Assembly: GCA_011009095.1 (NCBI GenBank)
Contig: VTPC01001851.1
Span: forward strand, 1-64,000
DNA length: 64,000 nt
Source: Ignelater luminosus
Taxonomy: Eukaryota; Arthropoda; Insecta; Coleoptera; Elateridae
Direction: 5' to 3'
Positions 21,701 to 35,030 of this stretch are shown here, in pieces. The notes under the pieces were generated by a model. The model was not told where the DNA came from and searched no databases. It was given only the letters and a program-made list of their open reading frames with translations. Numbering within the stretch: position 1 is the stretch's first letter; every line of letters begins with the position of its first letter. A program made the position numbers and the translations under genes.

Positions 21701-24700
21701 GGCAGCATAAACCAAAAACATTCCTGTATATTGAAGCTTATTCTATTCTAATTTAACTTAATTATGTAATAAACGGGAGCTAATTCGATTTTAAGCACAA
21801 TACCATGGTCGGTAATTGCCTGTTGAATGAATGCAATAAATTAAAGATTTTAGTAGCGAATTAACACCTTTAGGCGTTTTTATATGAAATAAACAGGATG
21901 TTGTATGAAATAATTTATTGTAAACATTGAAAATTAATTACACACACGCACATACACGTTGATATTGTTTCCCTCTATCATTAAATAAAAATCACTAGGG
22001 GATGTAATGATACATTCCGGTGGTACTTTTGTTTAAATGAAACCAACAGGATTAATTAAAATTCAATACTAAACAGACGCGGGACATTCTGCGACAGTAT
22101 GTTCGCTCTGATAACACTAATTGAATCAATAGGGGCTTTGTACGTAGTGACGAGAACCTTTGAAGAAGAAAAACGAGGGGCTGATATATTATACAGAAAG
22201 GACACCCTGTGGTAAACAGTGACTGTAGTTTTTATAAAAACTGATAGCTTTTGGTTTATATTACATTATACTAATAAGACATGAGAAAAGTTTAACAAAT
22301 ATTAATAATGGCACTTAATGATATTCAAGCTAAAGTGTGGTTTTGATATGTGGATGGATTTCTAACCGGGTCAGACCCACATCCGAAATAATTTAATTTA
22401 ACTAAATTGGAAAGGTTTCCCAACCTAAAAGGATCTTATGCTTCAATTATCAATTAAAGTTGATGTTACATGTGTAAATGCCACTCGCAATCAGATTGTT
22501 ATAATAAACCTTTTCTGTATGAAAATTTGAAATAATTATTATGCAAAATTTGCGAAGTTCTGAGCTTGACTTTCCCAAGTGATTTCAAATGAAATTTAGG
22601 ATATTTTTCTCAAAAATCTTCAATTTAAATATTTGGTTAATTAAGAGAGTTCCTAGAATGAAAACAAAATATATTACAGTCGATTACGTTGAATGATTAC
22701 GAACATCAAAAGGAAGGATACAGTTTTTTCTCTTCCGTAAAAAGCAGCCCTTTCAGTTATTTCCTAAAGAATTATTCATTTTCGTATAAAATACCACGGA
22801 AAATAGAAACTGTAAGGGCCGCGAATAATGTAACAATAAAATACTATACACAGACGGATACGATTTACAGAATGTATGTGTCATAACTCGCGCCCATCAG
22901 CGACTGAAATGCTTGTGCAGCGAATTGCTGCTGTTCAGTCTTCCTCGAGAGAAAACAACAATCCCTTACAGAATGATTCGGGAGCGGCAAACACATCATT
23001 TTCGACAGAGATAAATCGCCCTCGCTAATCAATACTTTTGTTTATAGTATGTGAAACAAATTGAAACTGTTTTGTAATGAAACCTTTTTGTTTACACCTG
23101 ACTCGGTCGAAATTGCAACTCTATGTTGGAGGCTTTTATACGTGTTTTGCGTGCATGTGATTACAAAACCAACACGTACAGTATTAGTCTATTTACAAGC
23201 TTGAAAGCAAAATTTAATATAAGTGGTTACACAAAAAGGTTAATATTTGTTTTGTTATATTCGCAATTGCTACTAGCACTATACTACAAACAAAACGAGA
23301 GAAAACAAAGTTTTTAAAAATATCCTGACATGCAACGCTAAGATTTTTATCTCAGTATCGAATTAATTTGCAAATACATAAATAGTACAAACGAAAAACT
23401 TATCAAGAATTTAGTTAGCTACAAGCTACAACTAAACTTGTATGTTTTAAATATCGTATTGATTTTGAATTTATTAAAAATAACCTTCTTGAGAAGTAAT
23501 TCAGTAAGTTTCATGGAAGCATATAAATTCAAATTGTTGGAACACCTTGTATAAACACGTCATGTCAGGTACAAAACTAATATCGAAGCTTGTTATTGCA
23601 AAATTCGTTTGCAATTAACAATTCAGCAAATTTAAGTGTGTATTTCCATTTGACAAGTACGCTAAATCAATATAACCAAATTTAAATGTCACGACTGACA
23701 CGCCAAAATAGATCCCCAGGGCTGTTTCGTTCGTAATATTATGTAAGTGAAAAATAAGCCTCCAATATACCCGACGTATAATAACCTTCCCCTAGCACGA
23801 AATAAAATGTAAAGTTACTATTTTTATCTATGTTTATCTGATTTACAGATAGTTAGATGTAGAATAATCGTCTTTTATAAATAGTATTCGTTCGAAAGGG
23901 AATACATTAAAAGAGAGACCGTAAAGATTAGATTAAGATGCTTCGAACTGAAGTAGTAGCAAGGACAATACGTAAAATGTGATATTATTAGCTTCACTGG
24001 CTTGAATTTCCATTTCTTATATGTTCATTTGTTACTTGTCAAATATGAATAGGTGGAGCGTACAACATCATATCATTTGCGTTGTAAATTTTTAAAGCCA
24101 CAGTTGTTAATAATTTTGTGAGTAATGAAAAAATGCGCAATTCACGATATAACTACTTTATTACAGAAATACATGAAAATATACTTAAAACCTAATTCAA
24201 TTGTCTTTTGAAATACTTAAGTCTTACGAGATCAATCAAAATCATGTACTTGCAGCATCTTGGCTACTGCTCGGTGTACTAGTCCACACAGAACATCCAG
24301 GTTGAGGAATACAAACTCAATGTTAAACGTTGGCAACAAACATGACACCAAACCGCAGATCCTGCCCCCTGGTAGTCATAGGGAAACTAAACATGCTGGC
24401 GGAAATTTTAAACTACACGCTACTCCCAATTTAATATTTGAAAAGATCAAGTATCGAATGCAGCTATTTTAGAGCACACCATGAAACTAGAATCTTGCGT
24501 TTAATTGAGTATGTTATTACAGTATATAACAAAATTGAGAAAAAACTCAAATTCAGTTTCACAGTGAAAACAATAAAATAGCTACTAATTTTACATCTAA
24601 AAGAAAAAACAAAATTGGGAAAACAGTAAGGTATCTTTATTTAAAAAAGTATATGTAGGTATACAATAACAACTGAATATTGAACAATAAAGAGAAAATT

Positions 24701-25269
24701 GTAATTTATGTAACCACTTAGGAAAAGCTTCATTTTGTGTGACAAGTGTGATAGTTGCGAAATGAGGCATAGTCCTAACGTGTTACATACAAGAGTTTCT
24801 GTAATTATTACAAGAAAAGCAACATTATTTTTTGTATGTTTTTGTTTCCTAACAAGTTACAAAGTGAGTAGGGTAAACGCACCTAATTACGTCCACCGCC
24901 AGCCGTCCACCAACGAATCAATTATTGTTTTATAAATAAATTATGGCACCATAAATAACGGATATTCTTAGCTTTGTGTTATCTACCATCCTTCGTTCTA
25001 AGGATTATGTTACATTCATTCCGGTAAATAAAAGTTATTTGTTAATTATTAGCATTTATGTACTGCCAGTACGTGATTGGGTTTAATACGACTGCCATTA
25101 AGTGCGTTTTTATTAACGAGAAACGGTTGCATTCTAGGTAAGATTTGCGCATTTTTGTTTGGTAAATTAAAGCAATGGTCTTTCTTAATATTTAATACAA
25201 AAAAATCCTCGATTTTAATTAAACAAATGTCGAAAATAAGGCAGGCAGAGCACCGGTATTAACAGATTC
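21701..25269. other. Long AT-rich stretch without a recognisable gene
   Basis: About 3.6 kb with no supported gene, terminal repeat or RNA. Slightly GC-richer spots at about 22870-23030 and 24240-24480 hold short open frames (for example 24260-24472) without motifs. They may be fragments of old elements, but I cannot assign them. Confidence 0.55.
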
Positions 25270-27847
25270 GTCTAGTCACCCGCTCGCCGCCTTCCAGATA
25301 ACATTGAAGGTATAGAAAGTTTATGGGTTGTTTTTAAATATTTACATTACAGTATTTTAGTTAGTTTAGTTTATAATCCTCCCAAATCAATAATTGATAA
25401 ATACCGGCTGTATTTTGAAATGTTTGAAAACGTTTGCAGAATGAGGTTCGATAGTATAATTGTTATTGGCGATTTTAATGTACCACAGGTTTCGGGAACT
25501 AATTACGACTTTTCTAAAGGTGGAGGATCAGCTAAATGCATTAGAGAGTTTATACAGTTGTACAATTTACATTCTGTCAATAATATTTTGAATTCTAAGA
25601 ACGCTACTTTAGATTTGGTTTTAACCAATTTACAATGTGTAGTAGAAGAAGATGCAGTACCTGTCGTTAAAGTTGATCTGGCTTATCATCCTCCTTTAGC
25701 TATAACTTTTAGGTTAGTTGGAACAAAAAACTGCAATAAGAAGGGTAAGAACTGCTCATATTACTACAATTTTAAAAAAGCTAATTTTGATTTGATGTAT
25801 AACATTACTAGGTTTACCGATTGGACTTTTATTAAGAACGAGACGAATGTTGATATAGCACTAAACAAACTTTATGATGTTTTATATAATATTTTAGATC
25901 GGTGTGTTCCCAAAAATACAATAACCAATAAGTCGCGTAAATATCCTTCGTGGTATGATAATAATATAAAAACAAAACTTAAGGAGAAACGGAAAGTTAG
26001 GCAACGTTTAAAAACCAATAATTTAAATCGTAACCTTAAGCTCAAATTCAATACTTTACGGAAGGATATTAAGAATTTAATTAAAAATGCACGCAAGAGA
26101 TATTTACAAGAAGTTTAATTAGATATACGGGCTAATCCAAGAACATTCTGGGATTTTATTAAGGCGAAGAATAAAAAAGGGGGATTATTACTTGAGGTAA
26201 CTCACAATAATGTCATATATACCGGGGATAAGTTGATAGTTTCTGCATTTGCCAAATACTTCAGTTCGGTTTACTCTAAAGATAATACTAATACAACAAA
26301 TAATAACTTCCAATTAGATTACGGAACTGAGTGTCTAAATATTCGGAATATATCCATAGATCAGGTGACAACAGCCATTAAGCAGCTAAAACCGCGTGCT
26401 TCTCCTGGTGAAGATAATATTCCGTCTTATTTAATCAAGGGTTTATCCGAGTTTCTGTCTGAACCGTTAACGGCGATCTTTAATTTAAGTTTAGATACAG
26501 GCAAATTTCCAACTCGTCTTAAAAAAGCCTGGATCAGACCTATTCATAAGTCCGCCGATATTAACGCGGTTGAAAATTATCGTCCTGTGGCTGTACTAAA
26601 TACATTTAGTAAAATTTTCGAAGCAGTCTTACATTTGCAAATTTATAATCATGTTAAAACTGTAATAAGTAAATATCAACATGGATTTGTTCCTAAAAAG
26701 TCGACAGTTACAAGTTTACTAACCTTCACAGATATTATTTCCGAAAATATAAATAATAAGTTACAAACGGTGTCGTTTATTTAGACGCTGCAAAAGCATT
26801 CGATAAAGTGGATTTTAATGTTCTTATTAGCAAACTCAAGGCGTTTGGTTTTAGTGATAAATTGCTCAAATTTTTTAAATCTTATTTAACTGAAAGATCA
26901 ATGTCTGTACGTTATAATCATGTTTTTTCTGAGAATTTCGTTCCAACGTCGGGGGTTCCACAAGGTTCAACGCTAGGCCCTTTATTATTTTTATTTTTTA
27001 CAAATAATCTGCCTCGCTGCATCACATCCAGTGAAATATTATTATATGCAGATGATGTTAGACTGTTTCGAAAAGTAAATAATAATCAAGACTGCATAGT
27101 GCTTCAGAATGATTTAAACCGTTTAGTAAGCTGGTATGATGAAAATAAATTACAACTTAATACCAAAAAATGTCGAGTTATCTCTTTCAGCCGTAAACTA
27201 ACTCACAATTACACGATAATGGGAATTACATTGCAGAAGGTAACTGAAGTTAAAGATTTGGGTGTAATATTTACTTCCAAACTAAAATTTAGTCGTCATA
27301 TTGAGGAATGTGCGAAAGAGGCCAATCGGAAGTTAGGATGGGTACTTAGAAACAGTAAAGATTTTTCTACGGAAACTACTTTGCTACTATATAATGCTTA
27401 TGTACTTTCGAAATTGGAATATGCCGCTGTAATTTGGGCCCCTAGGTCTTTTATGGCTATTGATATTGTGGAGAAAGTTCAAAAATGCTTTTTGAAGCAT
27501 CTCTATTATCGAAAGTATGGGATATTCCCTAATTTTAAACATCACGTAGCATACAATGTTCAGCTTGAAAAGTTTGAAATGAAAAGATTAGGCGCAGGTT
27601 AATTTCAATCACTACTGTTTATAAAGCTCTCCACTATCAAATCGACTGTGAACAGTTGTTACATAAGTGCAGTTTTATTGTTGCTAACATTAGATGTCGA
27701 ATAAAAAATGTACCATTCAGAACTTTTAACACATGTTCACCAATTACTACAGTTTTGAGTGATGTTAATGATTTTTCAAAAATATATAAATTTGATTTAT
27801 TTAGCGACACGTATTCCTCTATTATTAAAGCCTGTGATGGTAAATAA
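25270..27847 (+). pseudogene. LINE ORF2 (endonuclease and reverse transcriptase), lightly damaged
   Basis: The frame opens with IEGIESLWVVFKYLHYSIL, VYNPPKSIIDKY and IVIGDFNVPQ, the GDFN motif of the AP-type endonuclease. DLVLTNLQ and a basic linker follow. A single TAA at 26116-26118 precedes RANPRTFWDFIKAK. RT: LKPRASPGEDNIPSYLIKGL, ENYRPVAVLNTFSKIFE, YQHGFVPKKSTVTSLL, then a 1-base frameshift near 26770. After it: YLDAAKAFDKVDFNVLI, SGVPQGSTLGPLLFLFF, LLYADDVRLFRK (catalytic YADD intact) and VKDLGVIF. Another 1-base shift near 27600 separates the C-terminal segment (CEQLLHKCSFIVANIRCRI). Only three breaks are visible, so the insertion is fairly young among the LINEs here. Confidence 0.85.
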
Positions 27848-28329
27848 CTGTTATTCTTTTTATACCATTAATATTTATGTATTGATATAAAACTTTTTTT
27901 TTATTGCTTACAATTATTTTAATTTTACACTTTTATTTTATAGCTAAATGTTGTATTCTAATTATTTGTATTTTGAATTTTTGTGTGAAAGATAATTATT
28001 TAATACTCCTAGTATATTTTATTTATCGCACGTAAGGATTATTTACAATATTTTGAAATAATTTGATATTTTATTATTTATATATATTGACATTGGTGTT
28101 TAGATTCTAGTCCATGTCTTTTATTTGAATAACAGTTTCTACAGTTGTATTTGTCCTATTCAAGCAGCTGTGCTCAATTTTTGTATTTTAATTTGTTGTT
28201 CTCTGTTGTGTATTATTACTGATGTTTACAATTTCTTGTTTGATATGTTTCTAGCTTTGTTACGCGGCACATAATTTTAGATTTATTGTAATTCTCTATA
28301 ATTGGCTATGTAGCTGTTGAGAATAAAGG

Positions 28330-28346
28330 TTATTATTATTATTATT
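28330..28346 (+). repeat. (TTA)n tail of the LINE
   Basis: Five to six TTA/TAT units directly after GAATAAAGG mark the 3' end of the LINE. Simple-repeat tails of this kind are known from CR1- and jockey-like arthropod LINEs. Confidence 0.75.
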
Positions 28347-29299
28347 CCACTGTCTTGCAGTAGGTATTCCACAATACTGAGATTTTATATTATTGTTGCT
28401 CGACTTTTTAATTTAATTTTGTTGATTAGCACCCACATTTATTAATATTTCCATCATTTATTTGATGGTTATTATTCCTTACAATATGAAGGATAGTTTT
28501 TACAAAAGTTCCTGGAACCACTCAATTGAGTAGTTCGTGATTGTGGCATAAAACTGATTCTGTGGTTTGGTATAAGGTAAAATTTGGTAAACGTTGAACG
28601 TAGATACCAGGTGTCATTTCTACTAAAAAAGTATTTACTAATGACGATAAAAAGAAGACAAAATACATTTTTGTTAATAATTTGTAAGATTGTACAATAA
28701 TAATTAAGCTAGTTATAACGATGTTGTTACTGATAATTCACTAATCACTCTGTCACTTAGCAATTAAGGGTTGTTGTACATGTTTCACAATGCACTATAA
28801 ATTAAGACTACATAACAGTAAAAAATTGTATAGAAATAATCTGATAAAACGCATAATGTTTTTTGGAACGGCCCATGTTCGTGTCATGTCATTGATAATT
28901 TAAAAAGAATATATTAATCTGCTTCTCTTTAAAAATATGAAGAAAGGGAATACTGATCCTACTATATTATTCTAGTAGCAACGAACCAGTTAAGGTCCAA
29001 TTTATATAACGTGAGGTAGTGAGACAGGACGAATAATACGGAGAATTTGTAAATGTAATAACAAAAGTTCGCGAGGCTTTTTTGCATTATGTTATCAAAC
29101 TAGTCACGCTAGTCTACGCCAGAGTCTATAAATTCAGTAGCCTGTGGGAAGCGCTCAAAATATATACAGAATTAACAGTTTATTTATTTGGTACTAATAT
29201 AATATTGATTGATACAATAATAATATGTAGCTCATTATTAATGTAGACACGCAAACAAATTTATTTACTGAAATCAACATGTCTAAGTTGCGAACTTGT
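28347..29299. other. AT-rich stretch, nothing recognised
   Basis: No supported frame, repeat or RNA gene. Confidence 0.55.
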
Positions 29300-31135
29300 A
29301 CATCATCACATGTAACACGTCTTAGGGATGATGTATCAGCATGGTTACATCAGACTCGAGTGGTCTCTGTAACTACCCGATTAGAGCTGGCCACGTTATC
29401 AAGTACTGTGCAGCTACCAAGCGTTAACTAGATACGTCACACCTTAGTGCTCCTCCTAGCAATCTTTTTGATCTGCTGAATTCCAAGGGACCTGGGGTTG
29501 TTGCTTCTCAAAACCCTCTCTATCAGTCTATCAGCGTTTTTGTTTTTCCTGATTCCACAGTGACTGGAGATCCACTCTAGGCAGTTAGTCACCCAGACCT
29601 TATTAACTCTGATATCAGTTGCTGACTGCGGCGGACATCCAACGTTGAACAGTTATCTTCCAGAGGCATGGAAGCCGGAATAGCTACCTGGGAATCAATA
29701 AGAAAAACTAAGTTATTTCCATGCTTAACTTTAAGGCGTTCAAGGGCTGGGAGGGCAGCCTTTACCTCTCTATCAAAATTCGAGACCAATGCCCCAAATG
29801 TCTGTGAACTGGAAGTTTTTTGCGTGGACTTCCGCGCCCCATTACCACAGGCATTAAGCGCCAAGCCATCGGTGTACACGTAAATCCACTTTATAACTGA
29901 ATATCTTTTATGAATAGTATCCAGTGCAATGGCTCTTTGCAATGTTGGTGGAGTTTCACTTTTATTCATATCGGTTCAATCAAGTCTAACCTCGCCTTAG
30001 GGATGTGGCGCACCAAAACATCCTTCACTACATATCCTGAGAAGAGTATTCTCCTTTTTATATCTAAATTACATGCCTCTCCGAGCTCGAACGCTTTTAC
30101 AGAGAAGGATTTCTGTGTTTTAAGTCGCTGAGTGAACGGCTTATAGTTTTTCCCGTAGTCCATCTTCGAGCGATTTACCTATTCATTTAAACTTATTATC
30201 GTCAGGTCTCTTCTTACTAATAGGAGATCTACACCGGTTTGCAATTCCATAGCTTATTAGGGGTAGAGCTGGGACCCCCAGTTATCAATTTCAGGGCCTG
30301 GTTCTGAGTTGTATCTAGCTTCTCCGGAGTTGTATTGGGGGCTGCGGCAATCAGTTCGTTCCCATACTAAATTATGGGTCTTACATGCGCGGTGTATTTC
30401 TGAGTTAAGACGTTTTTCGTGGCTCCCCATTTTGTTCCTGCTGGTCTACTCAGTAATCGCATTCGCTTACTTCGCTTCTGTGCTAGCTGATTAATGTGCT
30501 TTGACCACTACAACTTAATACCAAGCTGAACCTTTAAATAAGTAGCGGGTTTTCGTTTCACTTAGGGGATTGGATTCGCAGAGTAAAGATAGTCCTCCTT
30601 GTTGCTTCATGGACAGTGTAAGCAGTTGAAATTCTGATTTTTCTGAGTTACGACTACTTCATCTTTATTAGCTCAAGATGAAAGTTGGGTTAAGGCGTAG
30701 TCTATAGTCTCCTCTAACGCCTTTATCTTATTACTGGTTGCCCGAATAACTAAGTCATCTGCAAGCTTGGGCACCAGGAATACTCTGGACTGCAGCAACT
30801 GATCGTTGATCACTAGATTAAAGAAAACAGGGCTGATGACAGATACTTGAAGCAGTCCTTACCTGGTCTGTCTGGACTGAGAAAAGGCTTTGTCATGCTT
30901 TACGCGTGAGAGAAGGGAGACAATAGGCCTATACATATCTCCTTTGAGGCCGACAAGTTTACTAAGTAGTTTCTTTCTTTGTGCCCGGTCAAAGGCAGTT
31001 CTAAATTCGATGAATACAGCCAGAGTGCTCTGCTTGCAATGAAAACCGTCCTTAATCTCTTGGGTTAGCCTAGCAATTTGCTCTATTGTTTCTCTAAACT
31101 TCCTAAAGCCTGCCTGCCTGCCTGCCTGTTACATA
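29300..31135 (-). mobile_element. LINE remnant with RT and RNase H domains (I/Jockey superfamily)
   Basis: Minus-strand pieces, in order. RT at about 31.1-30.9 kb: AGFRKFRETIEQIARLTQEI, STLAVFIEFRTAFDRAQRK, LLSKLVGLKGDMYRPIV. The active-site box near 30.76 kb: FNLVINDQLLQS and LADDLVIRATSNKIKALEE. RNase H at 29.97-29.55 kb: WIYVYTDGLA (first Asp), NFDREVKAALPALERL (Glu), LVFLIDSQVAI (Asp), then WISSHCGIRKNKNADRLIER (the usual H..N..AD block). A separate RNase H domain after RT occurs in I, Loner, LOA and related clades; I cannot choose among them. There are many stops and frameshifts, and the endonuclease is absent. Confidence 0.75.
31107..31129. repeat. (GCCT)n microsatellite
   Basis: Five copies of GCCT in a row, lying at the upstream edge of the RT fragment on the minus strand (CAGG units there). 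It may mark where the LINE remnant ends or has been expanded. Confidence 0.8.
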
Positions 31136-31379
31136 TTAGCTTGCTCCTCTCAATTACTACTTGTAGTCTACGCAGCAACATTCTCTTATATACTTTGGAA
31201 AATGCGCTAGTTAGTAATATGGGCCGTTTTCACGGACTTCCAAATAAAATTTATGAAGGCCAAAGCGAAAGTCCTAGTCTTCAGTCCAAGATGCTTCAGG
31301 AACTTGAAAACTCAGGTCAGATTAAATGCACAATTGATAAAATGCAACAAGTTAGTAATAAACGCAGCAGTGTATAGAG

Positions 31380-32067
31380 CCCAAGAATTAGATAACGGAA
31401 AAAATAATGTTCAGAATAACAAAACGACGATTAAAGGCAATATCAAACCGAGAGCTCCTCAGAAGGAGCCTTCACATAGATCAAATTAGAAAAATAACAT
31501 GCACAGAAAGAGAAAAAAACTATTAAACACAGAATGGAAAAATGAGGAACTGAACCTTGGCAATGGACTGGATAATAAGACAAAAATCATAAAAAATGAA
31601 CCGACCTTAAGAAATAAAGAAAAATACAAAAACATCTAATTGAAATCTGGAAAATAAGAAATATATATAAACAACGCGCACTCAAACAGCTCATAGATAA
31701 AGTGACAAGATACAAATGCGATATTTCGGCCCTGCAGAAAATGAAGATACAAAATCGGAAATAACAGAAGTAGGACTGTATGTCTTTTGTAATAGCGGGG
31801 GAGAGAACAGACAGGATGTGTTATGTAAAGATTAGAGGACAATTCCCTTAAATCAGTATAATTAAGATAAAGGCATCTACTGAAGATGCAGATATAGAAG
31901 CCAAAGAAGAATTTTATAAAACACTTCGAAAAGAATATGAGGAAATCTGAAAGTATGACTGAAAACTAATCAGTGGTGATGCCAATGCACAAATAGAAAA
32001 GCAGGAACATTTTAGTCTCACAATTGGCAGACACAGTCTTCATTGTGACACAAACGGAAACATGATC
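31380..32067 (+). mobile_element. LINE endonuclease remnant
   Basis: Plus-strand pieces match an AP-endonuclease LINE of the kind with 'WNVRT..K.GALKQLI.E...Y..DI.ALQE'. Seen here are WKIRNIYKQRALKQLIDKV and RYKCDISALQKMKIQ, then CYVKIRGQFP, ISIIKIKASTEDADIEAKEE, FYKTLRKEYEE and LISGDANAQIEKQEHFSLTI. The last includes the metal-site motif normally written GDFNA, here GDANA. The remnant ends abruptly after HSLHCDTNGNMIN. The segment before 31630 (KKLLNTEWKNEELNLGN, then KNEPTLRNKEKY) may be its leader. Several stops are present. Orientation is opposite to the LINE just left of it. Confidence 0.7.
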
Positions 32068-32720
32068 AACTAAGCCCTCAGCTCCAGAAGCCCGCCGTCT
32101 GCCGACACCGAGCCTACGGCCGCGGCAGCTGATGGGCTTATGACCACCCAGGTCCTCATCCCGCCAACAAACTACTCGACTCAAGCTCAAGCTCTGAAAC
32201 CTGCAAACTCCACCGTCAACCTTCTGCAGCGCCAACGATTGCTAGTACTAATCCGGGTACTGCCGCACGTACTGAAAGAAGCTCCGGCTACCAGCGACAC
32301 AAAACACAAAACAAGAGGTGTTGACCGGGTACCTTCACAAGCTCGAAACAGCTTACCTAGATGACGCCGTCACGCATTCCAACATCAAAGACGCCCGCTA
32401 CGACGCTGACGACACCGACAACAAAAATCCCATGGCAAATCATACACCGGCTATTACAAAGAGCATACAAATCCAGACTGATGTCACCACCACCAATCTC
32501 TGAGAGACGTCAACGACCCTCCCTACCGAACCTCACGTCCAGCGCCAACGAGGACGTGCTTTTGACAACGCCTATTCATCGGAAGTATCGCCGGCTGCGA
32601 CACATAACGCCAATCGAGAACGCCAATGCCATGCAACATCGCCGCACCAAGACCAACACCAGTCCGAACGAGACTTGCTTCGTCGAGCCCCACCTGTGAT
32701 CATGTGTGTAGCAAACATTG
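32068..32720. other. GC- and C-rich block, unrecognised
   Basis: Directly after the LINE endonuclease fragment the composition jumps to C-rich, with CGAC, CACC and CCAAC words. Plus-strand frames (about 32140-32364 and 32361-32699) are rich in T, P, S and R without motifs. It could be a gag-like or leader part of an LTR element, or a GC-rich repeat. I see no domain that decides. Confidence 0.35.
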
Positions 32721-34540
32721 TGTCGTTAGTGCCGTGAAACAAATTTCAAAAGAGAAAATTCTCAGAGGATTCTATATAGTTAGGTTAGTGCCAAATTTCA
32801 AAGACAATCACACATGTTTTATTGTTAATTTAGTTTAGCTTTTCATTATAATATTTTCTTGCATGTAACTGTTAACAGCTATGTGACGATCGATGGTCCT
32901 CTTATTTTTCAACCTACAGCAACAGTAAAACCTAACAGTCTTGGCACGGTCTCGAAAGCAGTGAGGAAGGTTAGCAGGCGTGCGGTGCAAAAGTCGACTA
33001 ACCTTGCCAATACTTCGATTGACTGATACCATGACCAATAAGGCGATGCTTTCCTTACTAGCTACTTTTAACTGATCAATAACACGGGGTTTAAAAGCAG
33101 CGCGCCTGCACAGACTCTCTCTCTTGCTTCTCTTGTCTTGAATGCACCTTTGTACTACCTCTGCTTTAAGCCAGTCAAGGTCTCCACTTGATGGAATCGT
33201 ATATCATATGTTTCATTTTATCACCATCAATCCTAACCTGCCCCAGCAGCAGTCGACGCTTAAGGTCACTTTTTTTAGAAAGTAACGATGCAGACCGCAG
33301 CAAATAGACAACGCCGACTCTACCACATCTCCGATGCGCTCCGGCCTCACACACGCTACCATTTCCAAAGGGAAAGTCCACTGCCTCCACCCATCCAAAC
33401 CTGAGCAGCCGTTGGTAATATGTGCGTTCGAAATTCCAATAAAGAAGTTCAAAGTCAATACATTAATAGGTTGTGCAAACTATCCACTCAAAAAGAAGAC
33501 AGTTTTGTAGTTTTAGAATGTTCAATGTTGCTAAGTCTAGTCTTGCTTTAGTTGTGCTAGGAATACCGATGGCAACTAACAAGGGAACGGTCAGAGCTCG
33601 TAAATTTAAAAATGCTGAAACTTTGTCTGGGTGTAGGGTAACATCCTCTAATAACAAATCTGATTTCTGTTCATTTACAGTTTTACTTTCACTGAAACAT
33701 ACTGAACAGCTCATTGCAATGGATAGACCAGCTCTGCGATGTTTACGGAGTTTTGGTGCAGGTATTAGCCGGTCAGGGACGAGGCGACGAAAAAGGTCTT
33801 GCTGATCGTTGTAGGTTTGACACTGCTAGACCCGGTGTGGAGGATCATCCGGTCTTCTTCTTAAAAATTCGTCGCAGAAAGGGTCCGCTTTCTTTCCAAT
33901 TTGATGAAAGTGGGCATTGAAGCTACCACGTTCTGTGATGACACTCGCGATGTCTGGCAACCATCTGAGAGGGGGGACTGTTAAGGTAACTCTTAGAAAA
34001 AAGGCAAACGTTGGTGGTTTCTTCACATTCTTCTTGTTACTTGCGTATGCTGATTTCTCTCAATCGGTTTCGCCGAAGCTTCTTATTGGAGACTTTTGCT
34101 CTCTCGTACAAAACTACGAGACGTCGATGTGCAAATTTTTCTTATAAGATAATTGAAGCGGAGTCAGCCTCGCAATTATATGTACGGCCTCTGTTAACAT
34201 AGATTTATACATAGGCACCTATTACGATTCTTGTTGCTATACTATACAAGCTTCTAAGGATTTTCTTTATTCTGGCCCTGGAAAAACTGCGGTTTCATAT
34301 TTCCACTTTATTTTGTAAGATAGGGAGAACAGCCCTTTGGTACTAGGTTGTGCAGATTTGAAAGGTATTCCCCGTTTCAAAAAAACTTATTGTATAAGGC
34401 TTTGCAAAATTTTCTGGATTTTCTATGTCTCTTTGCATATATGCAGATCGAAATGCATATTACTGCAAACATGAACTCCAAGATTTGTTGAGGTCACTCT
34501 CTTTATGCTTTGGTTATTTATTTTGACGTTTTTGATGACT
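32721..34540. other. No gene recognised; weak LTR-like signals
   Basis: A TTTAAAAG box at 33090-33097 lies in a GC-richer setting about 20 bases before CAGACT. An AATAAA at about 33437 could be its poly(A) signal. The order would fit an LTR, but I found no matching ends. Overlapping open frames on both strands at 33463-33805 are mutually exclusive and unrecognised. Confidence 0.3.
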
Positions 34541-35030
34541 ATGTAGTTACTCCTATTTTTTGACATTGTGAACTGGCACTAAGACATCCATCGTTCGATG
34601 AATCTAGTGGAATATTATTTCTAGTTCTTTTCGCTATCTTCTTGTACAATGATAAGGATGTCGTCCGCATAAGCGATCGTTGTGCCATCGTAGTCGCTTT
34701 GCTCCAAGAAGGTATCGTGTCCAAGTTTTCAAAGCAATGGTCCCAATATGGACAGCCACGAGTGGGTAATTTTTGATACTTGGTGTTTAGTGTTTTCATT
34801 TCTATTACTCTTGCGAGTAAGTAACGTTCGAGTATGCCTACCAATCTGTGTGAAATGTCTAAGTCGTGAAGTCAACTAATGGCGATAGGCCATCACAGGT
34901 TGTCAAAAGCTTCGCTTGTGTCGATAAAAAGGGCCGCCTTGTATTTTGATGCAGTTTGCATTTAATAAAATCAATGACGACAGGTCAGCTGTAATATTGT
35001 TTAAAACATTTATTAGAATGTCATCGTGTT
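34541..35030 (-). mobile_element. R1-like LINE remnant (RT core)
   Basis: On the minus strand: SKYKAALFIDTSEAFDNL (the 'F.D..GAFDNL' box), then ISHRLVGILERYLLARVIEM, LPTRGCP (the TRGCPQGS box) and GTTIAYADDILIIVQEDSEK (catalytic YADD intact). TRGCP together with EAFDNL is characteristic of the R1/TRAS group. The pieces lie in different frames and the element lacks its endonuclease and 3' part. It is an old fragment. Confidence 0.7.

Larger units (their letters stand above)
25270..28346 (+). mobile_element. 5'-truncated jockey/CR1-like LINE with TTA-repeat tail
   Basis: About 3.1 kb. The element starts inside the endonuclease and runs through RT to a 3' UTR of about 480 bases. It ends in AATAAAGG followed by TTATTATTATTATTATT, a simple-repeat tail rather than poly(A). 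ORF1 and the N-terminal part of the endonuclease are missing, as is usual after incomplete reverse transcription. No clear target-site duplication is visible. Confidence 0.85.

Noticed and set aside
33463-33805. Overlapping 83- and 110-codon frames on opposite strands
   Set aside because: Mutually exclusive and motif-free; likely chance in a less AT-rich spot.
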